The notes: a model not told the origin generated them from the sequence alone. 64,000 nucleotides of DNA from Pseudooceanicola onchidii (GCF_004959925.1 NZ_SPUW01000001.1:1488001-1552000), one strand, 5' to 3'. Positions 1 to 9,045 are shown, numbered from the stretch's first letter. Made by a program: numbers and translations.

Positions 1-602
1 GGAACGACATCCCCGCGCAGCAGCGGTTCCTTGAAATCATGCAGCAGGAAGCGCAGCGGATGGAGCGTTTGGTGCGCGATCTTCTGTCGCTGAGCCGGGT
101 CGAGGCCGACGAACGGGTTCGGCCGACATCCTTTGTCGACATCGCCGCCATCGCGACCTCGGTCCTGCAATCGCTTGCCCCGCTGGCGAAAGAGAACGAG
201 GTGACCTTTGTTCAGGACGGTCCGACCGAGGGCATGGGCGTGCCGGGGGACGAAGACCAGCTGCGGCAGGTGCTGACCAACCTGGTCGAGAACGCGATCA
301 AGTACGGCGGACGCGGCAAGGCCGTGACCGTGTCTTTGACCCCGATCGAAAAGCTCAAGGGGACGGATGGACCGGGGATCGAGATCTCGGTTGCCGATCA
401 GGGCCCGGGGATCGACCAGATCCACCTGCCACGACTCACCGAGCGGTTCTATCGAATCGATTCCCACAGATCGCGCGAGATGGGCGGGACAGGCCTTGGT
501 CTGGCGATCGTGAAGCATATTGTGACACGACATCGCGGACGGCTGCGCATCGACAGCGCACCGGGGCAGGGCAGTCGTTTCATCATCTCCCTGCCGCGCT
601 GA
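1..602 (+). CDS. phoR: Phosphate regulon sensor histidine kinase PhoR, C-terminal part
   Basis: This is the 3' part of a sensor kinase that is open through the left edge of the window in the frame starting at base 3, so the start codon and membrane segments lie outside. The visible part begins in the dimerisation/phosphoacceptor region (MERLVRDLLSLSRVE) just after the H-box. It continues through the ATPase domain: N-box NLVENAIKYGG, G1 box VADQGPGI and G2 box GGTGLGLAIVKH. Kinases of this type phosphorylate PhoB when phosphate is low. The Pho boxes, pstSCAB, phoU and phoB follow directly, which supports PhoR over a generic kinase. The gene ends 238 bases before pstS and is probably transcribed separately from it. 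Confidence 0.93.
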   Translation, partial: NDIPAQQRFLEIMQQEAQRMERLVRDLLSLSRVEADERVRPTSFVDIAAIATSVLQSLAPLAKENEVTFVQDGPTEGMGVPGDEDQLRQVLTNLVENAIKYGGRGKAVTVSLTPIEKLKGTDGPGIEISVADQGPGIDQIHLPRLTERFYRIDSHRSREMGGTGLGLAIVKHIVTRHRGRLRIDSAPGQGSRFIISLPR

Positions 603-719
603 CGGCGGCGGGTGCACCAGAAAAATACGGCAAAACAAGGGCAAATGGCCTGTGGCGATCTGGCTAGACAAGTCTGGCGCACGGTCTCGACAACGCTTGG
701 CAGTTGTCGATCTATCCTG

Positions 720-764
720 ACGTCACGACGGCTGTCATGAAACCGTTACACAAGCGTCACAAAA
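720..764 (+). promoter_or_regulatory. Pho-box array upstream of pstS
   Basis: Three direct 11-bp units lie at 732-742 (CTGTCATGAAA), 743-753 (CCGTTACACAA) and 754-764 (GCGTCACAAAA). The GTCA/GTTA cores sit at 734, 745 and 756. A further core, ACGTCAC, starts at 720, one base out of register. PhoB is known to bind heptamers of the type CTGTCAT separated by 4 bp in 11-bp repeats. The array ends about 76 bases before the pstS start codon, a suitable distance for activation. The assignment to PhoB is inferred from the motif and the neighbouring phoB/phoR. Confidence 0.85.
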
Positions 765-840
765 GCATTAACGCCGACCACTAGGAGGCACCTCAAGGCT
801 GCCGGGGATGGTGGCCCGGAGACACAAACAGGAGCAATCC

Positions 841-1881
841 ATGTCCATGATCAAACTGACCGCCTCTGCCCTGGCGATCGCTGCCGTTTCGGCAACTGCT
901 GCCACCGCCCGTGACCAGGTGCAGGTTGCCGGTTCGTCCACCGTTCTGCCCTACGCCTCGATCGTTGCAGAAGCTTTCGGTGAAAACTTCGACTTCCCGA
1001 CCCCGGTTGTTGAATCCGGCGGCTCCTCGGCTGGTCTGAAGCGCTTCTGTGAAGGTGTTGGCGAAAACACCATCGACGTGGCCAACGCATCGCGCGCCAT
1101 CCGCGAAAAAGAGATCAAGGCCTGTGCCGAAGCCGGCGTGACCGACATCATCGAAGTCCGCATCGGCTATGACGGGATCGTCTTTGCATCCCAGCTGAAC
1201 GGCCCGGCCTACAACGCCTTCGAACCCGCCGACATCTACAACGCCCTGGCGCCGAAGGTGCTCAAGGACGGTGAGCTGGTCGACAACCCCTACACCACCT
1301 GGAACGAATTCAACGCCGACCTGCCGGCCGAAGAAATCCTCGCCTTCATTCCGGGCACCAAGCACGGCACCCGTGAAGTGTTCGAAGAGAAGGTCCTGGC
1401 GGCTGGCTGTGAAGCAACCGGTGCCCACAAGGCCATGATCGAAGCCGGCATGTCCGAAGACGACGCAGAAGACGCCTGCATCGCGGTTCGCACCGACGGT
1501 CGTTCGGTCGACATCGACGGTGACTACACCGAAACCCTGGCCTCCATCGACTCCAATGCCAACGGCATCGGCATCTTCGGCCTGGCGTTCTACGAGAACA
1601 ACACCGACAAGCTGAAAGTTGCGACCATGTCCGGCGTCACCCCGACGACCGAATCCATCGCAAAAGGCGAATACCCGGTGTCCCGTCCGCTGTTCTTCTA
1701 CGTGAAGAAAGCCCACATCGGCGTGATCCCCGGCCTGAAAGAATACGCCGAGTTCTTCGTGTCTGACGACATGGCAGGCCCCGACGGCCCGCTGGCCGAG
1801 TACGGCCTCGTGTCCGACCCGGAACTGTCCGACACCCAGTCGGCTGTCTCCGACGAACAGACCATGGGCTCGAACATGTAA
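841..1881 (+). CDS. pstS: Phosphate ABC transporter periplasmic phosphate-binding protein PstS
   Basis: PstS captures inorganic phosphate in the periplasm and hands it to the PstCA permease. The start at 841 is chosen because AGGAG at 830-834 lies six bases before it and the product begins with a signal peptide (MSMIKLTASALAIAAVSATA, cleavage near ARDQ). The longer reading from 808 would bury that signal. The mature protein opens with the family motif VQVAGSSTVLPYAS, and VVESGGSSAGLKRFCEG is a phosphate-binding loop; TRPxxF-like and SNANGIGIFG segments also fit the family. The product is 346 aa, a normal length. It is the first gene of the pst operon, behind the Pho boxes, and a strong hairpin follows the stop codon. 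Confidence 0.97.
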   Translation: MSMIKLTASALAIAAVSATAATARDQVQVAGSSTVLPYASIVAEAFGENFDFPTPVVESGGSSAGLKRFCEGVGENTIDVANASRAIREKEIKACAEAGVTDIIEVRIGYDGIVFASQLNGPAYNAFEPADIYNALAPKVLKDGELVDNPYTTWNEFNADLPAEEILAFIPGTKHGTREVFEEKVLAAGCEATGAHKAMIEAGMSEDDAEDACIAVRTDGRSVDIDGDYTETLASIDSNANGIGIFGLAFYENNTDKLKVATMSGVTPTTESIAKGEYPVSRPLFFYVKKAHIGVIPGLKEYAEFFVSDDMAGPDGPLAEYGLVSDPELSDTQSAVSDEQTMGSNM

Positions 1882-1890
1882 TTCGGCCCC

Positions 1891-1916
1891 GGGGCGGCGC
1901 AGCAACGCGCCGCCCC
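1891..1916 (+). other. Strong intercistronic hairpin between pstS and pstC
   Basis: A perfect 10-bp GC stem (GGGGCGGCGC at 1891-1900, GCGCCGCCCC at 1907-1916) closes a six-base AGCAAC loop nine bases after the pstS stop codon. No T-run follows, so it is not a standard terminator. Such hairpins often protect the 3' end of a binding-protein mRNA or cause partial termination, which raises PstS relative to PstCAB. That role is inferred here. Confidence 0.6.
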
Positions 1917-1968
1917 GACCCTTCGGTCCCTGACCGCCTTCAAGACTTCAAAGACGGGAACATACCCC

Positions 1969-3432
1969 ATGTCGGCATTCTGGATCCTCGTTGTCGTTCT
2001 GGCCCTTGCCGCCATCGGATATGGTCTCGGTCGGTCCCGCGCCATGGCCTCGGCCGGCGGTGACGCGCGCCACCTCCACTCTCTTCCCGGATACTACGGC
2101 TACAACGCCGCGCTCAGCGTCCTTGTCCCCGCCCTGGGCCTTCTGGTCGTCTGGCTGATCGTGCAGCCGCTGATCGTGCAGGGCGTCGTGTCCGGATCGA
2201 TCCCGGAAGGCACCTATGCCGATGCCGGGGCGCTGAACCTGCTGATGTCCGACGTCCGCCGCGTGGCGGAAGGGCTGGACATGGCGGTGGCACAGGGCGT
2301 GCTGAACGCCGATCAGGTCGCATCGCTGCGGGTCGAGGACACCAACCTGCGCGAACTTCTGGGGCAGGTGGGCGTCGCGCTTGGATCGGATGTGGAAGGT
2401 TATGTGCTGAACGCGGCGCAGGAATACCGGTCGATGACTGCAACCGGCAACCTGCTGCGCACCGCGCTGGTGCTGATCCTGGCGGTCGCGGGCCTGGCCT
2501 TCGCCTTCACCCGGACCAACAAGGACTTCCGCGCGCGCAATGTCGTCGAAAAGGTCGTGCTGGCGCTTCTGATCTTCGCGGCATCCATCGCGATCCTGAC
2601 CACCATCGGCATCGTGCTGAGCCTTGTGTTCAACACCATCGAATTCTTCAAGCTCTACCCCTGGACCGACTTCTTCTTCGGCCTGACCTGGGCGCCGTCC
2701 TTCGGCGGCGGGTCCGAGCTGGGGATCATCCCGCTCTTCTGGGGCACCTTCTATATCTCGATCATCGCGCTGGCCGTGGCCGTGCCGATCGGCCTTTTCG
2801 CCGCCGTCTACCTGTCGGAATACGCCAGCCCGACCGTGCGCGCCTTTGCCAAGCCCCTGCTTGAGGTGCTGGCGGGCATCCCGACCATCGTCTACGGCCT
2901 TTTCGCCCTGCTGACGGTCGGCCCGGCGCTGGTCGCCGTCTTCGGCCCCGACAGCCTGGGCTGGATGGGCGGGTCGCGCGCCGTGATGACTGCGGGCATC
3001 GTGATGGGCATCATGCTGATCCCCTTCGTGTCCTCGCTGTCCGACGACATCATCAACTCGGTCCCGCAGGCCATGCGGGACGGGTCACTGGGCCTTGGCG
3101 CGACGAAATCGGAAACCATCAAGCAGGTGGTCCTGCCCGCCGCACTGCCCGGCATCGTCGGCGCTGTCCTTCTGGCCGCCTCGCGCGCCATTGGCGAGAC
3201 AATGATCGTCGTGCTCGGGGCAGGGGCCGCGGCCCGCCTGTCGATGAACCCCTTCGAGGCTATGACGACCGTGACCGCCAAGGTCGTGAGCCAGCTGACC
3301 GGCGACGCCGACTTTGCCTCGCCCGAAGCCCTTGTCGCCTTTGCCTTGGGCATGACGCTCTTCGTCATCACCCTCGGCCTCAACATCTTCGCCCTCTGGA
3401 TCGTGCGGAAATACCGGGAGCAATACGAATGA
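1969..3432 (+). CDS. pstC: Phosphate ABC transporter permease PstC
   Basis: PstC is one of the two inner-membrane permease subunits of the high-affinity phosphate importer. The 487-aa protein is longer than the E. coli type because of an N-terminal extension (residues about 1-240, with several membrane segments) that is usual in alphaproteobacteria. The permease core starts near residue 255 (GTFYISIIALAVAVPIGLFA). The EAA loop that contacts the ATPase is visible around residues 365-395 (SVPQAMRDGSLGLGATKSE, then VVLPAALPGI). The ATG at 1969 follows GGGAA. The stop overlaps the pstA start by four bases (ATGA), indicating translational coupling. Confidence 0.96.
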   Translation: MSAFWILVVVLALAAIGYGLGRSRAMASAGGDARHLHSLPGYYGYNAALSVLVPALGLLVVWLIVQPLIVQGVVSGSIPEGTYADAGALNLLMSDVRRVAEGLDMAVAQGVLNADQVASLRVEDTNLRELLGQVGVALGSDVEGYVLNAAQEYRSMTATGNLLRTALVLILAVAGLAFAFTRTNKDFRARNVVEKVVLALLIFAASIAILTTIGIVLSLVFNTIEFFKLYPWTDFFFGLTWAPSFGGGSELGIIPLFWGTFYISIIALAVAVPIGLFAAVYLSEYASPTVRAFAKPLLEVLAGIPTIVYGLFALLTVGPALVAVFGPDSLGWMGGSRAVMTAGIVMGIMLIPFVSSLSDDIINSVPQAMRDGSLGLGATKSETIKQVVLPAALPGIVGAVLLAASRAIGETMIVVLGAGAAARLSMNPFEAMTTVTAKVVSQLTGDADFASPEALVAFALGMTLFVITLGLNIFALWIVRKYREQYE

Positions 3433-4781
3433 CCGACGCAACCACGACCCCCGGTGCCGCAGCGCCCAAAAGCTCTCTGCTGCAGCTGGATGACCGCGTC
3501 CGCCGCCGCAATGCCGCCGAACGCCGCTTCAAGGCCTACGGGATTGCCGCCGTCTCGATCGGCCTCGTCTTCCTGGCCCTGCTGCTGTTCGCGATCATCC
3601 GCAACGGCGTGCCCGCCTATACCCAGACCTTCCTGACGGTTCCGATCGAACTGCAGGCGGACAAGCTGGACAAGAACGGCAACCGCGACCTTGAAGAGAT
3701 CCAGAAGGTGTCGACCTTCGGCTACAAGCCGCTGATCATCGACGGGATGGAGGCCGCGCTGGCCGGGCAGGGCATCGCATCGCCCTTCGAGAAGGCCAAG
3801 GACCTGGAAAAGATGGTGTCGGCCTCGGCCCCCGCCCAGATCCGCGACTTCGTTCTCGCCAACCCCGACCGGATCGGTGAGACGGTAGAATTCCGGCTGC
3901 TGGCCTCGTCCCGCGTGGACGGCTACCTGAAAGGCCGCGTGGCCCGCGAAGACCTGGCACGCGACAAGAACCTTGATGCCGAACACCTGGATGTGGCCGA
4001 CGCCATGCGCGATGCCGGTATCCTGGAGCGCACCTTCAACTGGGCCTTCATCTTCGGGGCAGACGCCTCGGAAAGCCGCCCGGAACAGGCCGGGATCGGT
4101 GTCTCGATGATCGGGTCGTTCTTCATGATGCTGGTGGTGCTGGGCCTTGCCCTGCCGATCGGCGTCGCGGCGTCGATCTATCTTGAGGAATTCGCGCCCA
4201 AGAACCGCTGGACCGACCTGATCGAGGTGAACATCTCGAACCTCGCCGCCGTGCCGTCGATCGTCTTCGGTATCCTCGGCCTTGCCGTCTTCATCCAGTT
4301 CGCGCACCTGCCGCAGTCCGCGCCGCTGGTCGGTGGCCTCGTGCTGACGCTGATGACCCTGCCGACGATCATCATCTCGACCCGCGCCTCGCTGAAGGCC
4401 GTGCCGCCGTCGATCCGCGATGCGGCCCTTGGGGTCGGGGCCTCGAAAATGCAGTCGGTCTTCCACCACGTCCTGCCGCTGGCCATGCCCGGCATCCTGA
4501 CCGGCACGATCATCGGCCTCGCGCAGGCGCTTGGCGAAACCGCGCCGCTCTTGCTGATCGGGATGGTGGGCTACATCGCCTCGAACTATCCCGACGGCAT
4601 CGCAAGCGGCTTTCTCGACCCGAACTCCGCCATGCCCGCCCAGATCTACGAATGGGCGAAACGGGCGGATCCCGCCTATTATGAACGCGCCTGGGGCGGC
4701 ATCATCATCCTGCTCCTGTTCCTGATGACCATGAACATCATCGCCATCATCCTCCGCCGTCGGTTTGAGCGCCGCTGGTAA
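3429..4781 (+). CDS. pstA: Phosphate ABC transporter permease PstA (with extended N-terminal domain)
   Basis: This is the second permease subunit of the Pst importer and starts inside the pstC stop (ATGA at 3429-3432). At 450 aa it is about 150 residues longer than E. coli PstA. The excess is an N-terminal cytoplasmic stretch, a membrane helix near residues 35-58 and a large predicted periplasmic insertion (about 60-220); I recall this as the DUF3333-type PstA N-terminus. The canonical permease domain follows, with an EAA-type loop near residues 330-360 ([19 protein letters not shown], then VLPLAMPGI). It ends 17 bases before the preferred pstB start. Confidence 0.96.
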   Translation: MTDATTTPGAAAPKSSLLQLDDRVRRRNAAERRFKAYGIAAVSIGLVFLALLLFAIIRNGVPAYTQTFLTVPIELQADKLDKNGNRDLEEIQKVSTFGYKPLIIDGMEAALAGQGIASPFEKAKDLEKMVSASAPAQIRDFVLANPDRIGETVEFRLLASSRVDGYLKGRVAREDLARDKNLDAEHLDVADAMRDAGILERTFNWAFIFGADASESRPEQAGIGVSMIGSFFMMLVVLGLALPIGVAASIYLEEFAPKNRWTDLIEVNISNLAAVPSIVFGILGLAVFIQFAHLPQSAPLVGGLVLTLMTLPTIIISTRASLKAVPPSIRDAALGVGASKMQSVFHHVLPLAMPGILTGTIIGLAQALGETAPLLLIGMVGYIASNYPDGIASGFLDPNSAMPAQIYEWAKRADPAYYERAWGGIIILLLFLMTMNIIAIILRRRFERRW

Positions 4782-4798
4782 GTATGGGAGAAGCAAAT

Positions 4799-5596
4799 AT
4801 GTACGACGCACCCGCATCGGAGCTGAAAGTGACTCAGAAAGAAACCAAGATCGCCGCAAACAAGGTGCAGGTGTTCTATGGCGACACCCACGCCATCAAG
4901 GACGTGGACGTTCAGATCGAAGACAAGACCGTCACCGCCTTCATCGGCCCCTCGGGCTGCGGCAAGTCGACCTTCCTGCGCTGCCTGAACCGGATGAACG
5001 ACACGATCGACATCTGCCGCGTGCAGGGCCAGATCCTGCTGGACGGCGAAGACATCTATGACCCCAAGGTCGACCCGGTGCAGCTGCGCGCCAAGGTCGG
5101 CATGGTGTTCCAGAAGCCGAACCCGTTCCCCAAGTCCATCTACGACAACATCGCCTATGGCCCCCGCATCCACGGGCTGGCCAAGAACAAGGCCGATCTG
5201 GATGATATCGTTGAAAAATCCCTGCGTCGCGGCGCCATCTGGAACGAAGTGAAGGACCGCCTGCATTCGCCCGGCACCGGCCTTTCGGGCGGCCAGCAGC
5301 AGCGTCTGTGCATCGCCCGCGCCGTGGCCACCGAACCCGAGGTGCTGCTTATGGACGAACCCTGTTCGGCGCTTGACCCGATCGCCACCGGCCAGGTCGA
5401 GGAACTGATCGACGAACTGCGCGAAAACTATTCGGTCGTCATCGTCACGCACTCCATGCAGCAGGCCGCGCGGGTCAGCCAGAAGACGGCGTTCTTCCAC
5501 CTTGGAAGCCTCGTCGAATACGGCGAAACGGGCCAGATCTTTACCAATCCGGTCGATCCCCGCACCGAAAGCTACATCACCGGCCGTATCGGCTGA
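4799..5596 (+). CDS. pstB: Phosphate ABC transporter ATP-binding protein PstB
   Basis: PstB hydrolyses ATP to power phosphate import and, with PhoU, links transport to PhoR signalling. Walker [13 protein letters not shown] signature LSGGQQQR and Walker B VLLMDEP are all present, as is the PstB-typical [19 protein letters not shown]. The start at 4799 (MYDAPASE) is preferred because GGGAG at 4786-4790 lies eight bases upstream. The in-frame ATG at 4784 overlaps that Shine-Dalgarno sequence and lacks one of its own. The product is 265 aa. Note the overlap of function with phoU, which starts 20 bases after the stop. Confidence 0.97.
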   Translation: MYDAPASELKVTQKETKIAANKVQVFYGDTHAIKDVDVQIEDKTVTAFIGPSGCGKSTFLRCLNRMNDTIDICRVQGQILLDGEDIYDPKVDPVQLRAKVGMVFQKPNPFPKSIYDNIAYGPRIHGLAKNKADLDDIVEKSLRRGAIWNEVKDRLHSPGTGLSGGQQQRLCIARAVATEPEVLLMDEPCSALDPIATGQVEELIDELRENYSVVIVTHSMQQAARVSQKTAFFHLGSLVEYGETGQIFTNPVDPRTESYITGRIG

Positions 5597-5615
5597 TCGA
5601 CCAACGGAGCACACC

Positions 5616-6335
5616 ATGCCAGAAGAGCACATCGCATCCGCCTTCGACCGCGACCTCGAAGCGATCCAGGGCAAGATCATGAAAATGGGTGGCCTGGTGG
5701 AAACCGCCATCCTCGACGCCGCGCAATCGCTTGAAACCCGGGACGAGGAACTGGCCGAAAGGGTCAGGGCAGGGGACAAGGCCATCGACGCCCTGGAACA
5801 GATGATCAACGAAGACGCAGCGCGCCTGATCGCCCTGCGCTCGCCCACGGCCGGCGACCTTCGCATCGTTCTGACGGTGATGAAGATCGCGTCGAACCTG
5901 GAACGGATCGGCGACTATGCCAAGAACATGGCCAAGCGGACCTCGATCCTGGCGCAGATGAGCCCGATCAACGGGTCTCAGGCCGCGCTGCGCCGCATGG
6001 CCCGTGAAGTGAACGAGATGCTGAAGGATGCGCTCGACAGCTATATCCAGCGCGATGCGACCAAGGCACAGGACGTCATCGACCGCGACGTCGACGTCGA
6101 TCAGATGTACAATGCGCTGTTCCGTGAATTCCTGACCTTCATGATGGAAGACCCGCGCAATATCACGGCCTGCATGCACCTGCATTTCATGGCCAAGAAC
6201 ACCGAACGCATGGGCGACCATGTGACCTCGATCGCGGAACAGGTGATCTATCTCGTCACTGGCGACAACCCCGAGACGCGGCAGAAAGGCGACAAGACTT
6301 CGATCGACGCGGCGCTGTCTCCGGAAGCGAACTGA
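5616..6335 (+). CDS. phoU: Phosphate signalling regulator PhoU
   Basis: PhoU is a cytoplasmic two-bundle helical protein that represses the Pho response when phosphate is plentiful, acting between PstB and PhoR. The product is 239 aa with two repeats carrying the family signatures: ERIGDYAKNMAKR in the first half and ERMGDHVTSIAEQVIYLVTG in the second, each with the metal-binding ExxxD pattern. The start at 5616 is preceded by CGGAG. The frame is open further upstream into pstB, but that extension has no family similarity. It lies between pstB and phoB as in most proteobacterial pst operons. Confidence 0.97.
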   Translation: MPEEHIASAFDRDLEAIQGKIMKMGGLVETAILDAAQSLETRDEELAERVRAGDKAIDALEQMINEDAARLIALRSPTAGDLRIVLTVMKIASNLERIGDYAKNMAKRTSILAQMSPINGSQAALRRMAREVNEMLKDALDSYIQRDATKAQDVIDRDVDVDQMYNALFREFLTFMMEDPRNITACMHLHFMAKNTERMGDHVTSIAEQVIYLVTGDNPETRQKGDKTSIDAALSPEAN

Positions 6336-6349
6336 ACGGACAAGACGAC

Positions 6350-7036
6350 ATGGCCGACCAACCGACTGTCCTTGTGGTCGAGGACGAACGCGCACAACGC
6401 GAAGTCCTTGCCTATAACCTAGAAGCCGAAGGGTTCCGCGTGACCCGTGCCGAAAACGGCGAAGAGGCTTTGCTTCTGGTCGACGAGGACGCGCCGGACA
6501 TCATCGTGCTGGACTGGATGCTGCCGAATGTCTCGGGCATCGAGGTCTGCCGCCAGCTGAAGATGCGCACCGAAACCCGCGGTGTGCCGATCATCATGCT
6601 GTCCGCGCGCAGCGAAGAAGTCGATCGCGTGCGCGGCCTGGAAACCGGTGCGGACGACTATGTCGTCAAACCGTATTCGGTGATCGAACTGATGGCCCGT
6701 GTCCGCGCACAGCTACGCCGCACGCGGCCCTCGACAGTCGGTGAACGGCTTGAATTCGAGGACATCGTGCTGGACAGCGAAACGCACCGCGTGACGCGCG
6801 ATGGCAACGTGCTCAAGCTTGGGCCCACGGAATTCCGACTGCTAACGACCTTCATGGAAAAGCCAGGTCGCGTCTGGTCGCGCGAACAACTGCTGGATCG
6901 GGTGTGGGGCCGCGACATCTATGTCGACACCCGCACGGTCGACGTGCACATCGGACGGCTGCGCAAGGCCCTGTGCCACTTCGGCGGTGACGATCCGCTG
7001 CGCACGGTGCGAGGGGCCGGTTACGCTTTAGGTTGA
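6350..7036 (+). CDS. phoB: Phosphate regulon response regulator PhoB
   Basis: PhoB is an OmpR-family transcription factor activated by PhoR. The receiver domain (residues about 5-120) has the acidic pair E11-D12, phosphoacceptor D55 (IIVLDWMLPN), the switch Ser in MLSARSEE and the conserved Lys in DYVVKPYS. The C-terminal winged helix (about 130-226) contains GPTEFRLLTTFMEKPGRVWSR, then RTVDVHIGRLRKAL, the recognition helix. The length is 228 aa, which is standard. The gene starts 14 bases after phoU, so it belongs to the pst operon and would be autoregulated through the Pho boxes. Confidence 0.97.
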   Translation: MADQPTVLVVEDERAQREVLAYNLEAEGFRVTRAENGEEALLLVDEDAPDIIVLDWMLPNVSGIEVCRQLKMRTETRGVPIIMLSARSEEVDRVRGLETGADDYVVKPYSVIELMARVRAQLRRTRPSTVGERLEFEDIVLDSETHRVTRDGNVLKLGPTEFRLLTTFMEKPGRVWSREQLLDRVWGRDIYVDTRTVDVHIGRLRKALCHFGGDDPLRTVRGAGYALG

Positions 7037-7174
7037 AAATCGGGAGTGATGTGGGGTTTGACGTCACCTTCCGGCGCGACGTGTAATTGGTATTATGTAA
7101 ATATCAGATGCACGGCCAAGCCCCGGAACCTGCGACAGAAACAGTCCTTGCGGCTTTAAAACCCCTTCACCTCT

Positions 7175-7194
7175 CGACATTTGCGCATCTGTCG
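7175..7194. promoter_or_regulatory. lux-box-like 20-bp inverted repeat upstream of the LuxR-type gene
   Basis: The segment has arms CGACA (7175-7179) and TGTCG (7190-7194) around a TGCGCA centre; 16 of its 20 positions are symmetric. That is the length and layout of a lux box, although the arm sequence differs from the Vibrio consensus. It lies 32 bases before the start of the LuxR-type gene at 7227, so autoregulation is plausible. Binding is inferred. Confidence 0.45.
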
Positions 7195-7226
7195 GACTAC
7201 TTTCCTGCCGGAAGCAGAGACCGAGA

Positions 7227-8036
7227 ATGGCAGACAAAACCGATCAACCTCTCGTACGGATGAACGAGTCCCAAAGGCTCGTCGCGCGTCGCGACTATCT
7301 TGAGCGTCTGACAAATGCGCAGACCATCGAAGAGCTGTGGCAGCTGCACTGTGCGAAGATGGCTGATTTTGGCTTCGATCGGCTGATCTACGGCTTCACG
7401 CGATATCGCACCGCGACCTCGCTTGGCGATCCCGAAGACTTCGTCATCCTGACGAACCATTCGACCGAATACACCGACAGCTTCCTTGGCAAAGGCCTCT
7501 ACTTCCACGCCCCGATGGTCCGTTGGGCGCTGGAACATGAAGGCGCCAGTTCCTGGAGCATCGTCGAGGACATGGTGAACTCCGGCGCGCTGACCGACAG
7601 CGAACGCAGCGTGATCGAGTTCAACCGCAAGCTGGGCGTCACGGCGGGTTTCTCGATCAGCTTCAAGTCGATCTCGCCGCGTACAAAGGGCGCCATCGCG
7701 CTGACCGCACGACCCGGCGTGTCCCAGGCCGAGGTCGATACCATGTGGGAAACCTATGGCCGCGACATCGTCGTTATGAACAACGTCGCGCACCTCAAGA
7801 TCCTCACCCTGCCCTATGCCGGTCCGACGCGCGGCCTGACCAAGCGCCAGCGCGAGGCGCTGCAATGGGTCGGTGACGGCAAGACCACCGCTGATATCGC
7901 GCTTCTGATGGGCCTGACCTCCGCTACGGTGGAAAAGCACCTGCGCCTTGCGCGCGAAGCGCTGAACGTGGAAACAACCGCGCAGGCCGTTCTGAAGGCC
8001 GCCTTTCTGAACCAGATGTTCGTGCTAGAGAACTGA
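7227..8036 (+). CDS. LuxR-family regulator with autoinducer-binding-type domain (LuxR solo)
   Basis: This is a 269-aa quorum-sensing-type transcription factor. Residues about 25-180 look like an autoinducer-binding domain (FDRLIYGFTRY, then YFHAPMVRWALEHEGASSWS). Residues about 195-260 form a LuxR helix-turn-helix (LTKRQREALQWVGDGKTTAD, then MGLTSATVEKHLRLA). The Trp of the conserved WS pair is kept in SSWS. The positions that hold the lactone-contacting Trp and Asp in TraR/LasR seem replaced (HSTEY and HAP), so the ligand may not be a classical acyl-homoserine lactone; that alignment was made by eye. No luxI-type synthase lies nearby. A lux-box-like dyad sits just upstream. Confidence 0.85.
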   Translation: MADKTDQPLVRMNESQRLVARRDYLERLTNAQTIEELWQLHCAKMADFGFDRLIYGFTRYRTATSLGDPEDFVILTNHSTEYTDSFLGKGLYFHAPMVRWALEHEGASSWSIVEDMVNSGALTDSERSVIEFNRKLGVTAGFSISFKSISPRTKGAIALTARPGVSQAEVDTMWETYGRDIVVMNNVAHLKILTLPYAGPTRGLTKRQREALQWVGDGKTTADIALLMGLTSATVEKHLRLAREALNVETTAQAVLKAAFLNQMFVLEN

Positions 8037-8436
8037 GACCAAGTTTAGCGCCTAGATATCTGAATTTTCGTATGAATTCGGCTTTTCAGAAGGTCGAGGT
8101 ACGGATTCCCTTACTTTCGTAACGTCGCGTCACAAGGCATTCTGACCGTGTTCCGTGAGTGGTGGCCATAACGGCCATGGGACATCCGGGTCGCACCCTT
8201 CGTGATTTCGAAGCACGGCGGCTTGTCCGGGAAACCGGGGTCGGACGGGGGCGTATTGATCCGCCTTCGATCCGGCCGTTCCGGCCTCTTCCATCCCCAT
8301 AAGGGGGCCGGTGCAATGACGGTGTCGATCCCCGCGATCGGCACCGTTTCGCGTTCCAATCAGCGGCTTTCGGATTGACCAGCAGGGCGCACCCGTAGGA
8401 CGGTCGCTGCATCCAGGATGACTGCAGGAGAGCCCC
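8037..8436. other. 400-bp gap between luxR-type gene and tag; one long hairpin, no convincing gene
   Basis: The most striking element is an inverted repeat at 8319-8347: a 12-bp stem with one G-U pair (ACGGTGTCGATC and GATCGGCACCGT) around CCCGC. It is followed by TTTCG rather than a T-run. A second smaller dyad, TGGCC-ATAAC-GGCCA, lies near 8162-8176. A TTG-started reading frame of 82 codons on the minus strand (8359 to 8111) has only moderate GC3, uses AGG and CGA codons, and has no ribosome-binding site I trust. I do not call it a gene. Confidence 0.4.
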
Positions 8437-9045
8437 GTGACCCAGCCCCTCGCCCATGGCCCCGATGGCCAGACCCGCTGCGCATGGGCCGCGCAGACCG
8501 ACGACTTCATCCCGTATCACGACGAAGAATGGGGCTGGCCCGTGACCGACGACCGGCACCTGTTCGAAAAGCTCTGCCTTGAGAGTTTCCAGTCGGGCCT
8601 AAGCTGGCGGACCATTCTGGCAAAGAGAGAGAACTTTCGTTCCGCGTTTCATAACTTCGACTTACACGCCGTCGCTAAGATGGATGAGGCCGATGTCGAA
8701 CGCCTGTTGCAAGACGCTGGTATCATCCGTCATCGCGGCAAGATCGAAGCCGTCATCAACAACGCCGCCCGTGCGCAGGCTCTTGTGGCCGAACACGGGA
8801 CCCTGGCGGCCTACGTCTGGTCGTGGGAACCCCGTGAGGACGAGCTGGGCGCACCGCAAAGCCAGACCACCAGCGCCTCGGCCATCGCCATGTCGAAGGA
8901 TCTGAAAAAGCGCGGGTGGAAGTTCGTGGGCCCGACTACGGTCTTTGCCTTCATGCAGTCCATGGGTCTGCTGAATGACCACGCCGAGGGCTGCTGCCTG
9001 CGGGCGCCGGTCGACAAGGCGCGCGCGACGCTCATCCGCCCATGA
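8437..9045 (+). CDS. tag: DNA-3-methyladenine glycosylase I
   Basis: Tag removes 3-methyladenine from alkylated DNA and starts base-excision repair. The start is GTG at 8437, supported by AGGAG at 8426-8430, six bases upstream. The 202-aa product has the zinc-binding set of the family: Cys in RCAWA, His in YHDEEWG, and the C-terminal His and Cys in NDHAEGCC. It also has the core FEKLCLESFQSGLSW, then ILAKRENFR, and a Glu-bearing LESF helix. The length is normal. It stands alone, 400 bases after the LuxR-type gene, and converges with tsf across a terminator. Confidence 0.95.
   Translation: MTQPLAHGPDGQTRCAWAAQTDDFIPYHDEEWGWPVTDDRHLFEKLCLESFQSGLSWRTILAKRENFRSAFHNFDLHAVAKMDEADVERLLQDAGIIRHRGKIEAVINNAARAQALVAEHGTLAAYVWSWEPREDELGAPQSQTTSASAIAMSKDLKKRGWKFVGPTTVFAFMQSMGLLNDHAEGCCLRAPVDKARATLIRP

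Noticed and set aside
2892-4859. A 655-codon open frame on the minus strand antisense to pstC and pstA
   Set aside because: It mirrors strongly conserved pst genes. In high-GC DNA the opposite strand often lacks stop codons; the product has no recognisable domain and no ribosome-binding site.
8111-8359. Small minus-strand gene before tag
   Set aside because: It needs a TTG start, lacks a ribosome-binding site, has weaker third-position GC bias than neighbours, and contains rare codons.
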